Of a DNA stretch of 64,000 nucleotides, positions 35,666 through 45,021 are shown one piece after another. Position 1 is the stretch's first letter; each line of letters opens with the position of its first letter. Source of the stretch: Clostridia bacterium (lineage in GTDB: Bacteria > Bacillota > Clostridia > Saccharofermentanales > Saccharofermentanaceae); assembly GCA_016287245.1 (NCBI GenBank), contig JAEEWG010000001.1:248001-312000 (forward strand), in the 5' to 3' direction. The position numbers were made by a program, and so were the translations under genes. The notes beneath the pieces were generated by a model. It searched no databases, had not been told where the DNA came from, and saw only the letters and a program-made list of their open reading frames with translations.

Positions 35666-35694
35666 AGTATAGCACTACTATTCACCTAGCACAA
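35666..35694 (-). promoter_or_regulatory. Promoter of ddh
   Basis: TTGTGC (35694-35689), a 17-base spacer and TATACT (35671-35666) on the minus strand, 50 bases before ddh. Confidence 0.68.
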
Positions 35695-35760
35695 CGCTGA
35701 TATGAATTTTTTTCTGAACGAAATTGCATTTCACATCACGCATTCGGCATCTCCACCTTT

Positions 35761-35769
35761 TGATATAAT
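35761..35769 (+). promoter_or_regulatory. Extended -10 directly before the helicase start
   Basis: TGATATAAT ends 6 bases before the ATG of the helicase gene, so transcription would start at or next to the start codon. No ribosome binding site is visible. Confidence 0.5.
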
Positions 35770-35775
35770 GATTCT

Positions 35776-38226
35776 ATGGAAAAAGCACTGCACAAGATCT
35801 CTGTCCGCGCGTTAAGCGAGCGCATTTACCGCTCCGGTTCCCTTCTGGGTGCCGGTTATGGCGGCGTGTCCGGACAGGACGGTACGAGAATGCATCAGCG
35901 TGTCTTCCGGGATCTTAAGAAGAAATACGGCGAAGAAGGCGTGATCTCCGAGTATTCCCTTGCCACCGAGATCGAATATGAGCTTTTCCGCATCCAGATC
36001 ACCGGGCGTGCCGACTGCGTGATCGAAAATCCCGAAGGGGATGGTCCTGCCGTCAATCTCATTGAGATCAAGACACATAACCGTATCGTTGAAAAGGTCG
36101 AGCATCTGATCCTTCCGACCTACGAAGCCCAGCTGAAGCTCTACGCGCATCTTTACTATCTGAGCCATACCGATGTGGAGGACATCACGATCACCCTGCG
36201 ATATGTATGTTTTCTCAATTACCAGTATCTTGAAAAGAGCTGGGTGTTTTCCCGCGCGGAGGCTTCCGAATTCTTCGATAATACCATGGCTCTTTACCTT
36301 GCTGAGGCCACGCGTATCTTTAATTACGAGAATGCAAGAAACGAATCGATCAGCAATATGAAATTCCCGTATTCCATGGTACGAAACGGTCAGAAGGATT
36401 TCATGAAGGCCGTTCTCTCTTCTCTTAAGCATAAGGAGACCCTGATCGCCGAAGCACCGACCGGTATCGGCAAGACGATCAGCACCCTCTACCCTGCTTT
36501 AAAATGGCTTCCGCATGCCCAGGGCGGGAAGATCTTCTACGCGACCGCAAAACTAGCCACAAGAGAAGTCGCAGACAAAGCACTTTCAGATATGCGCCAG
36601 CAGGGTCTGGTCATTAAATCCATTCAGCTCGCACCGAAGGATAATATGTGTACCGCAGGCGAGGATTTCTGCGACAGCCGTTTCTGTCCCTATGCTGAAG
36701 GGTACTATTCACGTTTAAATGCAGCTCTGGAAGAACTCCATCAGCTCGACGCGATCTATCCCGAAGATATAAGAAGAACGGCACATAAGTATAAGATCTG
36801 CGCGCACGAGCTTCAGCTCGATGCCTCAAACGCTTGCGATGTCATCATCTGTGACTATAACCACGTATTCCATCCGAGGATTCGTCTGCAGCGCTATTTT
36901 GCCGTGAACGAATTCTGCCACACGATCCTTATAGATGAGGCGCATAACATGATCTCACGTTCCAGAGACATGTTCAGTGCCGTCTTTTCCAGAAGCACTC
37001 TTATAAATGCGCTACCTCTTCTTTCGACAATATCAGCCAAGACCGAAAAATACAGTCATCAGATCGCGGATTATTTCACGCTTCTCGATTATGCCTTTGA
37101 AAAAGATGCGGCCGGGCTCAATATGGCAGAACCTTCCATCGCCGAAAAGGATATCGTCATCGGTGAGGATTTCCGTGCGACCAGATCTGTCCCGAAGAAC
37201 CTCTATCAGCTCCTCTGGGCGCTTTGCTTTCACATCGCGAACATTCTTGTCGATCTGGAGGACCGTGCCAAAAGAAGGACACTCTCAGAATTCTATTTTG
37301 AAGCCCGCTTCTTCCTGACGATACTTGAAATGTATTTCGACGATGCGTATATCATCGAGGTCACGAGATCCGGCGTCTGCTCAAATGAACAGTACGATAT
37401 CTCAATCACATTAGACTGCCTGGATGCCTCGGATAAGATCGCATCCATCCTTCGGGACAACCATAATGCCGTCTTCTTCTCCGCCACGATGTCACCGCAG
37501 CAGTACTACCGGAGCATGATCGTGGGAAAAGACACGACGTTTTCTACGATGCTGCAGCTCCCGAGTCCGTTCCCGCCCGAAAACCTTCAGGTACTGATCA
37601 TTAAGGATATCAGAACGACCTATCAGGAAAGAAACTTTTCGAGCAGTACGGTCGCGACGACGATCCTTCGCATGATTTCGGGACACCGGGAGAATTTCAT
37701 GGTCTTCTTCCCGTCATTTGCCTATATGGAGATGGTCTATAAGGATATCTCGAACCGGGTGCAGAAAGACCCGGATATCGAGTTGATGATCCAGATGCCC
37801 GGCATGAATGCCGACGATAAAAAACGGTATCTGGATCGTTTCAACCGCCATGGCGATAAAACGCTTCTCGGATTCGCTGTGCTGGGCGGACATTTCGGCG
37901 AAGGGATCGACCTTGTGGGAGATAAACTGAAGGGGGCTTTTATCGTGGGTGTCGGTCTTCCGCAGATCAGTAAGGAAAGAGAGATCCTTTGCCAGTACTT
38001 CCAGAACAAGTTCGGTGATGGATTCTCGTACGCATATAAGTTCCCGGGCTGGGAGAAAGTGCTGCAGGCAGCAGGACGTGTCATCCGAGACGAGAACGAC
38101 CGGGGCTTCATCGTATTAATGGATGAACGTTACACGAGGGACGATTACCGTGTCCTCTGGCCCGAGCACTGGAGAGCCTCAGAATACATTGCTTCCGAAG
38201 CCGAGATCCTCTGGGATGATCTTTAA
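35776..38226 (+). CDS. DinG/XPD-like DNA helicase with N-terminal PD-(D/E)XK domain
   Basis: An 816-residue superfamily 2 helicase. An N-terminal nuclease-like domain (about 1-180) has GRAD near 77-80 and EIK near 97-99, the PD-(D/E)XK pattern. APTGIGKT near 229 is Walker A and LIDEAHN near 388 the DEAH box. Four cysteines (three in the stretch from MCTAGEDFC to FCPY, near 292-304, one in KICAHE near 340) form the iron-sulfur site typical of XPD/DinG. C-terminal GHFGEGIDL and QAAGRVIRDENDRG are motifs V and VI. It probably acts in DNA repair. It appears to be translated from a leaderless mRNA. Confidence 0.92.
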   Translation: MEKALHKISVRALSERIYRSGSLLGAGYGGVSGQDGTRMHQRVFRDLKKKYGEEGVISEYSLATEIEYELFRIQITGRADCVIENPEGDGPAVNLIEIKTHNRIVEKVEHLILPTYEAQLKLYAHLYYLSHTDVEDITITLRYVCFLNYQYLEKSWVFSRAEASEFFDNTMALYLAEATRIFNYENARNESISNMKFPYSMVRNGQKDFMKAVLSSLKHKETLIAEAPTGIGKTISTLYPALKWLPHAQGGKIFYATAKLATREVADKALSDMRQQGLVIKSIQLAPKDNMCTAGEDFCDSRFCPYAEGYYSRLNAALEELHQLDAIYPEDIRRTAHKYKICAHELQLDASNACDVIICDYNHVFHPRIRLQRYFAVNEFCHTILIDEAHNMISRSRDMFSAVFSRSTLINALPLLSTISAKTEKYSHQIADYFTLLDYAFEKDAAGLNMAEPSIAEKDIVIGEDFRATRSVPKNLYQLLWALCFHIANILVDLEDRAKRRTLSEFYFEARFFLTILEMYFDDAYIIEVTRSGVCSNEQYDISITLDCLDASDKIASILRDNHNAVFFSATMSPQQYYRSMIVGKDTTFSTMLQLPSPFPPENLQVLIIKDIRTTYQERNFSSSTVATTILRMISGHRENFMVFFPSFAYMEMVYKDISNRVQKDPDIELMIQMPGMNADDKKRYLDRFNRHGDKTLLGFAVLGGHFGEGIDLVGDKLKGAFIVGVGLPQISKEREILCQYFQNKFGDGFSYAYKFPGWEKVLQAAGRVIRDENDRGFIVLMDERYTRDDYRVLWPEHWRASEYIASEAEILWDDL

Positions 38227-38985
38227 TCAGACAGGCGGCAGCGTATCTAAGATCAAAAGCTTGTCGTAATTCTTTTCGAGCCGCTCACAAAGGTATCTGT
38301 GTGTTACGGAGAAAAGATCATCAAGCACGTATTTTTCGGCGCGAAAAGCGGTCAGACGCTCAAGCGGGGCTTCGCGGATATACCGGAGCGCTTCGATGCA
38401 GCCGAGAGAGACGAACTGGTAGTCTCCTGCTTTGGATACACATCCGACCTTCGAACAGAAAAGCTTGCATTTACTGAAGGAAAAGGCCCGCGTCGGCATC
38501 TGATCCGGCGATCCACATTCACATTCACTTAAGTCGAATGCAAATCCCAAAGCATCCATGACACGCCATTCAAAGGCCGATACGATCGCCTTATACTTTT
38601 CAGGATGTTTCGAAAGATCATAGAGAACATAGAGTACGAGAGGATACAGCGTCTGGGATGATTCAAGATCCACGGCGGTATCTTTTACAACTTCGAGTAT
38701 ATGCGAGGCACAGGTCAGCGCTTCAAATGAATCGTAAAGGCCACGGAAACTCTCGACCGTCTCGCCTTCTTTTACGTAGTAAAAACCCTTGCTCTCACTT
38801 AAAACGAGATCGGCAAGATGCGGCGGAGTGGCAAGAGGCGCCATGCGCGAAGAATGCTTTTTCGCACCCGGGACCATGGCCGAAATAAGGCCCTGCTGAT
38901 AAGTAAGTATGGTGATTATAGCATCCTGATCACGATGCGGTTTTGAGGATATGACCACACCGCGGATCGTAAAACTATTACCCAT
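38227..38985 (-). CDS. recO: DNA repair protein RecO
   Basis: A 252-residue RecO: N-terminal OB fold (about 1-80, with RGVVISSKPHRDQDAIITIL and PGAKK), a helical middle, and a zinc site formed by CECG near 165 and the later CKLFC and CVSKAG cysteines. RecO loads RecA onto SSB-coated DNA with RecR. It is the last gene of the ymdB-to-recO operon, 3 bases after the ybeY-era gene, the usual place for recO downstream of era. AAAGGAT precedes the ATG. Confidence 0.95.
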   Translation of the reverse strand: MGNSFTIRGVVISSKPHRDQDAIITILTYQQGLISAMVPGAKKHSSRMAPLATPPHLADLVLSESKGFYYVKEGETVESFRGLYDSFEALTCASHILEVVKDTAVDLESSQTLYPLVLYVLYDLSKHPEKYKAIVSAFEWRVMDALGFAFDLSECECGSPDQMPTRAFSFSKCKLFCSKVGCVSKAGDYQFVSLGCIEALRYIREAPLERLTAFRAEKYVLDDLFSVTHRYLCERLEKNYDKLLILDTLPPV

Positions 38986-38988
38986 GGA

Positions 38989-40521
38989 TCAGTCATCCTT
39001 TTTCGTATAACCGAACTCGTCGAGAAATACCTGACGGTTCTTCCAGTCCTTACGTACTTTGACATGAAGATCGAGGAATACCTTGCAGTCACACATCTTC
39101 TCGATATTCTGGCGTGCCGCCGTACCGATGCGCTTGATCATCTGTCCGTTTTTGCCGAGCAGGATGCTCTTATGCGAATCTCTTTCACAGATGATGGACG
39201 CGTGGATCTTAACAAGACTTCGATCGTAGCTGTCGACCGCGTCCTCTTTTAATTCTTCTTCAAAAGCATCGATCTCTACAGCAGTCCCGTGGGGGATCTC
39301 TTCGTTCGTATAGTGGAGGATCTGCTCACGGATCAGTTCCGCAGAGATCTCGCGTTCCGACTGGTCTGTTACTTCCTCGATCGGGAAATATCTGGGCTGG
39401 GACGGAAGATATGAGATGATGACATTCATCAATTCATCAACACCATCGTCTTTAAGCGCAGAGATCGGTACGATCGCCTCAAAATCCGCGATCTTCGAAT
39501 AATTCGCAATCAGCGGCAGCAGCGATTCCTTGGTCACAGCATCGGCTTTATTGACCGCAAGGATGATCGGTTTTTTCAGTTTCTTCGCCATTTCCGCTGC
39601 CTTGATCTCAACGTTGGCCGGTTTACTGAAACGGCCGTCCGCCATGAGGACCACGACATCAGCACCCTTAGCCGCACGGAAGGAAGAATCCACCATGAAT
39701 TCGGAAAGCTTCGACTGCGGTTTATGGATACCCGGCGTATCTACGAAGATCACCTGGGCATCGTCCCGGTTATAGATCGCCTGAATGTTATTTCTCGTGG
39801 TCTGCGGCTTATGGGAAACGATCGCAAGCTTCATGCCGGAGATCGTATTAAGCAGCGTGGATTTACCGACGTTCGGGCGTCCTACGAGAGCACAGTACCC
39901 GCAGTGCGGTAGCATCTCACCTACCGGATGCTCATCGGAAGAAGCCGTTTTCTCTTCTTTTCCCGAAGTCATTTTTCTCTCAGGCGCGGAAGGATCTCTC
40001 GGAAGGCCGATCCCGACCATGATCTCTTCCTGTTTGGAAAACATCAGTTCCTCATCTCTTCCGGTTTCGTGATCGAATCCCAGAAGATGAAGAAGCGAGT
40101 GCACTGCGAGGAACAGCATCTCTCTGTCCATGGAATGGCCGTATTCAGAAGCCTGCTTCTTCGCACGCTCCGGGCAGATAACAATGTCGCCTATCGGAAG
40201 GATCTTCTTTCCTTTTTCGGAAAAAGAAAAGTCATAGGGCATAAGATCTGAGGAAAGCTTCCCATCCGTCATATCAAGGACCGGGAAAGAAAGCACATCA
40301 GTCACAGCATCTTTTCCGCGATGCTCGGCATTGAGTTTCCTTATTCCTTCCGTACCGACAAAACGGACATCCACAGAAACTTCCGCACCGGATGACCTGA
40401 TCCTGTCATCCACGTAATCCTTGGAAATCAGAAGATCCATCGCCTTCTTAAGGAACTTCTGGAAGGTCTTCTCCTCTTCTTTACTGTATGATCTGGTCTT
40501 GTTTTCAATAGAAATACTCAT
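38989..40521 (-). CDS. YbeY-Era fusion: rRNA endonuclease plus ribosome-assembly GTPase
   Basis: A 510-residue single frame that joins two normally separate proteins. Residues 1-173 are YbeY, with TDVLSFP and the metal motif HSLLHLLGFDH (His141, His145, His151). Residues 174-206 form a charged, Pro- and Ser-rich linker. Residues 207-510 are Era: GRPNVGKS (214-221), VDTPGIHKP, NKAD, and a KH RNA-binding domain with HASIICERDSHK and LGKNGQMIK. Both act in 16S rRNA 3'-end maturation, so the fusion is functionally sensible. No stop or strong internal ribosome site is seen at the junction. Its ATG overlaps the pgpH stop (ATGA). Confidence 0.95.
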   Translation of the reverse strand: MSISIENKTRSYSKEEEKTFQKFLKKAMDLLISKDYVDDRIRSSGAEVSVDVRFVGTEGIRKLNAEHRGKDAVTDVLSFPVLDMTDGKLSSDLMPYDFSFSEKGKKILPIGDIVICPERAKKQASEYGHSMDREMLFLAVHSLLHLLGFDHETGRDEELMFSKQEEIMVGIGLPRDPSAPERKMTSGKEEKTASSDEHPVGEMLPHCGYCALVGRPNVGKSTLLNTISGMKLAIVSHKPQTTRNNIQAIYNRDDAQVIFVDTPGIHKPQSKLSEFMVDSSFRAAKGADVVVLMADGRFSKPANVEIKAAEMAKKLKKPIILAVNKADAVTKESLLPLIANYSKIADFEAIVPISALKDDGVDELMNVIISYLPSQPRYFPIEEVTDQSEREISAELIREQILHYTNEEIPHGTAVEIDAFEEELKEDAVDSYDRSLVKIHASIICERDSHKSILLGKNGQMIKRIGTAARQNIEKMCDCKVFLDLHVKVRKDWKNRQVFLDEFGYTKKDD

Positions 40522-42605
40522 TCAGGATATTTCACCCTTTCGTGGAAGAAGCCGGCATATACCTGGATAAAGGCACGGATCATGCGTTCAAGATCGTCAA
40601 AGGACAATCCTGAATTCACCAGCTGGTCATCTTCGATTTTAGATTTAATGATCTTTCGGAAAAGAACCTCCGCCTCTTCGACATCGTGAATGCCCTGGGA
40701 GCGGATCGCCGCTTCACAGGAGTCTGCGATCATGATGATGGCGGATTCACGGCTAGAAGGAACAGAGCCCTTATAGCTGAAGTCCTCTTTTCTCGGCATG
40801 GGTTCGCCCTTCGCTTCGGCTTCCTTCTGTGCTTTCATATAGAAGTAACCCGGGCAGGTCGTGCCGTGATGCTCGAGGATAATGCTCTGGATCGGAAGCG
40901 GAAGACGGTATTTCTTCGCAAGTTTTAATCCGTCCGACGGATGCGATGTGATGATCGCGATACTCTCTTCTACGGAAAGCTTATCGTGCGGGTTCACACC
41001 ATCCATCTGGTTCTCGGTAAAGTATTCCGGCCTTTCGAGCTTTCCGATATCGTGATAGTACGAACCGACCTTCGCCAGAAGTGCATTCGCGCCGATCGCT
41101 TCGGCAGCGGAGTCGGCAAGGTTGGCGACCATCATGCTGTGCTGGGAAGTTCCCGGAGCCTCGAGGAAAAGCCTCTTCTGAAGCGGATGACTCTGCTGCG
41201 CAAGGTCCAGAAGGCGCATCGGAGAAGCTGTATTCGAGATAAGTTCGAAAAGCGGCTCACAGCCGATCGCTGCAACCACCGAACAAGCCGTACCGATCAC
41301 GGCCCAAAGCGCGGAGTTAAAGGTATCTGTCTTGGATGACTGAGAGACAAGGTTAAAGCCCAGCGAAGCAAGAACCGCGGCGATACTTGTCAGGATAATA
41401 AGTGTCGCGGCGTTGTACTTATGGTTTCTCTGGCCGGCAATGACCGAGCAGATAAAGATCGTGATGATGGATACGAAGATCAGCTCGGTATTAAAGCTGC
41501 TCATCGGAAGAACGACAAGGAGCGACAGCACACTCATCGTGATACCGCCCTGCACACCGAGATATGTCGCGAAAATGACCGTCGTGAACATGATCGTCGA
41601 AAAAAGCGGCGAGATCGAGGTCAGATACCGGCTGGTGATGAGCGGTACGATAAAGGCGATCATCAGCGAGATCAATGTCTTGGAGTCATAGTTATTCTTC
41701 TTTTCAAAACGCGTCAGATAGAAAGCGCCTGCAGCCACCGTGATCGAGATATAAACGATGATACCGATCAGGAGCGTGAAGTTAAAGGAATTGGAAGGCA
41801 GAAGATCCAGATCCTGAAGCTGGCTGTACACATGCGGGGAGATCGTCTCTCCGACGCTTACGATACGGGCACCTTTCTGGATCATGACAGGTTCACTTAC
41901 CGCATTCTTATACGCGGATTCTCTGGCGTTCTCCGTCGCATTTTCATCATATACGGCATTCGGCTTGAGAAGATGGTTCAGAAGCGATGTGATCAGGTCA
42001 TCCTGCGAAATATAGTCAGTATTCTCATGGGTGCGCGAATCTTTTACATAAGAAGCATAGTTGTTGATCTCCACCATAAGCGCCTGCTCGTCGAGAGCAT
42101 TCATGGAGATCATGTCCGTGATCTCTTTTGACTGCGTGGAAACATAGGAAAAATCAACAAAGGAAATGTTGGCAAGCGTATAGGCTGTCTCCTCAGGGAG
42201 CGTGATATCGTAGGATTCTTTGACCGCACGAAGCAGAAGATCGCCCATTTCCTTCTTATTTCTGATCACCATACCGTTTTCATCGATATTGGCTTTACGG
42301 AGCTCTTCGCAGTAGGAAAAGAAATCATCCACGAGTTTTTTGTTCCGGGCGGACACATCATCGGAAATGACATAGATCGGTTCGACCTCTGTCCGGGCGA
42401 GGATCGCACGGCGCTCGGTCTCGTAGGTATCTTTTACAGAACGGGGCGCGGTAATGTCGTATTCACTGGCCTGCCCCTGAAGAACATCGTATTTTTTCGG
42501 AAGAGATCCGATATATACGAGGGCGACCATCAGCGCCGCAAGCAAAATGATCGCAACAATACTGATCACTTTAAACAGACGCTGATTCTTCTTGGTATTA
42601 CGCAT
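40518..42605 (-). CDS. pgpH: 7TM-HD cyclic-di-AMP phosphodiesterase PgpH
   Basis: A 695-residue membrane phosphodiesterase that degrades cyclic di-AMP. An N-terminal membrane helix is followed by a large extracellular 7TMR-HDED domain (about 55-290), seven membrane helices, and a cytosolic HD domain with HSMMVANLADSA, YYHDIGKLERPEYF and ILEHHGTTCPGYF. It is encoded between phoH and ybeY-era, its usual place in Firmicutes. I chose the ATG at 42605 because AGGAGG lies 10 bases upstream; ATGs at 42614 and 42632 also fit the frame. It overlaps the end of phoH by 8 bases. Confidence 0.94.
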   Translation of the reverse strand: MRNTKKNQRLFKVISIVAIILLAALMVALVYIGSLPKKYDVLQGQASEYDITAPRSVKDTYETERRAILARTEVEPIYVISDDVSARNKKLVDDFFSYCEELRKANIDENGMVIRNKKEMGDLLLRAVKESYDITLPEETAYTLANISFVDFSYVSTQSKEITDMISMNALDEQALMVEINNYASYVKDSRTHENTDYISQDDLITSLLNHLLKPNAVYDENATENARESAYKNAVSEPVMIQKGARIVSVGETISPHVYSQLQDLDLLPSNSFNFTLLIGIIVYISITVAAGAFYLTRFEKKNNYDSKTLISLMIAFIVPLITSRYLTSISPLFSTIMFTTVIFATYLGVQGGITMSVLSLLVVLPMSSFNTELIFVSIITIFICSVIAGQRNHKYNAATLIILTSIAAVLASLGFNLVSQSSKTDTFNSALWAVIGTACSVVAAIGCEPLFELISNTASPMRLLDLAQQSHPLQKRLFLEAPGTSQHSMMVANLADSAAEAIGANALLAKVGSYYHDIGKLERPEYFTENQMDGVNPHDKLSVEESIAIITSHPSDGLKLAKKYRLPLPIQSIILEHHGTTCPGYFYMKAQKEAEAKGEPMPRKEDFSYKGSVPSSRESAIIMIADSCEAAIRSQGIHDVEEAEVLFRKIIKSKIEDDQLVNSGLSFDDLERMIRAFIQVYAGFFHERVKYPE

Positions 42606-43557
42606 TTCCGCCATGCCTCCTCTCTCTTGCATTATAAGCCATTATGATCTTTTGCACCAACGGATTTCTAACGATATCCGTCTCCTGTAGAGAAACGATG
42701 GCGATCCCCGGAATATTTCTCAGTACGCGCATGGCATCGTCCAGTCCGTTCGGATAACCGGACGGAAGGTCGATCTGGGTCGTGTCACCGCAGACACATA
42801 CTCGGGAATTCATGCCCATACGGGTCAAAAACATCATCATCTGTTCGATCGTAGTGTTCTGGGCTTCATCTAAAAGGATAAAAGAATCATCGAGGTTTCG
42901 GCCACGCATATAGGCCAGAGGAGAGACTTCGATGATCCCCCGGTCGATATTCTTTTCAAAGCCTTCTCTTCCCATCAGTTCGAGAAGCGCGTCATAGATC
43001 GGACGCATGTAGGGATCGACCTTTTCTTCGATATCGCCCGGAAGATAACCGAGTTTCTCACCTGCTTCTACCGCAGGACGGGTCAGGATAATGCGGGAGA
43101 CGGATCTTTCACGAAGAGCAAGAACAGCCATCGCCACGCCGAGGAATGTCTTACCGGAACCGGCAGGACCCTTGCAGATGACGACATCATTTTTGGCCAT
43201 CGCATCGACATATACACGCTGTCCGAGCGTCTTGGCACGTACGGAACGTCCGGCAGGTGTCGTCAGGATCACCGGATCTTCGTCCGCCATGAATTCAGGA
43301 AGTCTGTTCTCCTTTTCCAGAAGACACAGATACCTGACAGAAAGCGCATCGAGCTGTTCTTTTCGATCCAGAACGGCATCCATCGCGGAGATCACAGAGC
43401 TGCATTTTGCGGTCTTGACCGGGTCTCCTTTGATGAGGATACCGCTGTCGAGTGTGATGATCTCACTCTCGAACATCTCGCCGACGATCTTCAGCCAGGC
43501 ACAGTTATTAGAAGACAGTTCAATTAAATGATTGACAGACAGGATTTCTTCGTTCAA
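42598..43557 (-). CDS. phoH: PhoH family ATPase
   Basis: A 319-residue PhoH-like P-loop ATPase, thought to act on RNA. An N-terminal KH-like part (1-110) precedes the ATPase domain with Walker A GPAGSGKT near residue 137, RPAVEAGEKLGYLPG, Walker B SFILLDEAQN and GDTTQIDLP. It stands between rluD and pgpH as in other Firmicutes. I chose a TTG start at 43557 because AAAGGAG lies 8 bases upstream; the ATG at 43578 has no ribosome site and would overlap rluD. Confidence 0.93.
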   Translation of the reverse strand: MNEEILSVNHLIELSSNNCAWLKIVGEMFESEIITLDSGILIKGDPVKTAKCSSVISAMDAVLDRKEQLDALSVRYLCLLEKENRLPEFMADEDPVILTTPAGRSVRAKTLGQRVYVDAMAKNDVVICKGPAGSGKTFLGVAMAVLALRERSVSRIILTRPAVEAGEKLGYLPGDIEEKVDPYMRPIYDALLELMGREGFEKNIDRGIIEVSPLAYMRGRNLDDSFILLDEAQNTTIEQMMMFLTRMGMNSRVCVCGDTTQIDLPSGYPNGLDDAMRVLRNIPGIAIVSLQETDIVRNPLVQKIIMAYNARERRHGGNA

Positions 43558-43570
43558 TGCAAGGTCTCCT

Positions 43571-44479
43571 TTATACATCGTTTCTGAGTAGTTCTAAAAG
43601 TTTACTGTAGTGCTCGGGAACATCGGCATGGTATTCGATGAGTTCCTGCGTTCTCGGATGGATAAACTTAATGGATGTGCTGTGCAGAGCCTGCCCGTGA
43701 AGGTTGTACTTTTCTCTCTTCGGGGCATAAAGCGGGTCTCCGATACAGGGATGTCCGATATAGGTCATATGGGCGCGGATCTGGTGTGTTCTACCTGTTT
43801 CCAGTCTGCAGAGAAGATCCGTTCCCTTACGGAAACGTTCAAGCACTTCAAAGTGCGTGATCGAGTCTTTTCCGCCTTCGCAGACAGTCATCTTGCGTCT
43901 GTCATTCATGGCTCTTCCGATCGGCGCATGGATCGTGCCCTTGTCGGAATCGACGATCCCATATACGCAGGCGCGATACTCTCTGACGACTTCGTGATTT
44001 GCGATCATCTCGGCCATGGCCAGATGTGTCTCGTTATTCTTGACAGCGACCATAAGGCCCGAAGTATCCATATCGATACGGTGCACGATACCCGGACGGA
44101 TGACACCGTTGATATCGGAAAGATTGCCGGCACAATGGTATAGAAGCGCGTTCACAAGGGTTCCGGAATAATGTCCCGGAGCCGGATGCACGACCATCCC
44201 CTGCGGTTTATTGATGATGATCAGGTCGTCGTCTTCATAAACGATATCGAGAGGGATATCTTCCGGTTTTGCGTCGGTATCGACCGGCGGCGGGAAATCG
44301 ATGTCGATCTTTTCTCCGCCGAATACTTTAAAAGAAGCTTTTACCGTTTTCCCGTCGACAGAGACAGCACCGTCAGAAATGAGCTGGGCAGCGCGGGAAC
44401 GGGTCAGGTCAGGGCATGCCATAGGAATATAGGTATCCACACGTCCCTGATAGTTTTCCACGAAATACGTCTCTACCAT
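43571..44479 (-). CDS. rluD: RluA/RluD family pseudouridine synthase
   Basis: A 302-residue rRNA pseudouridine synthase: an S4 RNA-binding domain (about 12-60, with DLTRSRAAQLISDGAV) and a catalytic domain with HRIDMDTSGLMV near 133 carrying the catalytic Asp. RLETGRTHQIRAHM is the second RluA signature. The likely target is helix 69 of 23S rRNA, as for RluD/YlyB, but site specificity is not decided by sequence. It follows lspA with a 1-base overlap (TAATG), the common Firmicute order. Confidence 0.94.
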   Translation of the reverse strand: MVETYFVENYQGRVDTYIPMACPDLTRSRAAQLISDGAVSVDGKTVKASFKVFGGEKIDIDFPPPVDTDAKPEDIPLDIVYEDDDLIIINKPQGMVVHPAPGHYSGTLVNALLYHCAGNLSDINGVIRPGIVHRIDMDTSGLMVAVKNNETHLAMAEMIANHEVVREYRACVYGIVDSDKGTIHAPIGRAMNDRRKMTVCEGGKDSITHFEVLERFRKGTDLLCRLETGRTHQIRAHMTYIGHPCIGDPLYAPKREKYNLHGQALHSTSIKFIHPRTQELIEYHADVPEHYSKLLELLRNDV

Positions 44480-45021
44480 TACTTCTCCTCTTCGTCTTTG
44501 GACGAGAACGGGATCTCCGGAATGAATCGTTCGCTGAAAATCAGAAGGACCGCCAGGACCACACAGGAAAGTGTGACATAGATATCAGCCACGTTAAAGA
44601 TCGGGAAGGTATAGTTTCCGAAATCAAAGCGCAGGAAGTCGACGACGTAATGAAGACGAACGCGGTCGATCAGGTTGCCGAGTGTTCCTGCCGAAAGGAA
44701 GATAAGACATACGGAAAGTCTTCTGCTTCTGTATTTCACCAGAACAAAGAAGGCAAGGAACAGCAGAACAAGAAGAGACAGCGCGGAAATGACACTCAGG
44801 AACGTAACTCCCCAGGACTTGTCCGCGAACATGCTGAACGCGCTTCCGGTATTTCTTACATACATCAGCGAGAAGAAATCTTTAATGATCGGATACATCG
44901 TATAAAGTGCCTGGGACTTCGTAATCAGACTCTTCGTGAACTGGTCGATGAATACCAGTACGACGAAAAGCTCACCCCAGAGCACATATGTGATCCATGT
45001 CGGTTTTTTCAGTTCATTCAT
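44479..45021 (-). CDS. lspA: Lipoprotein signal peptidase II
   Basis: A 180-residue membrane aspartic protease with four helices that cuts signal peptides from prolipoproteins, such as the four binding lipoproteins in this window. GTLGNLIDRV and FPIFNVADIYV contain the two catalytic aspartates. The N-terminal loop VRNTGSAFSMF matches the conserved NxGAAF-type motif. It starts 8 bases inside the ymdB gene end. Confidence 0.96.
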   Translation of the reverse strand: MNELKKPTWITYVLWGELFVVLVFIDQFTKSLITKSQALYTMYPIIKDFFSLMYVRNTGSAFSMFADKSWGVTFLSVISALSLLVLLFLAFFVLVKYRSRRLSVCLIFLSAGTLGNLIDRVRLHYVVDFLRFDFGNYTFPIFNVADIYVTLSCVVLAVLLIFSERFIPEIPFSSKDEEEK

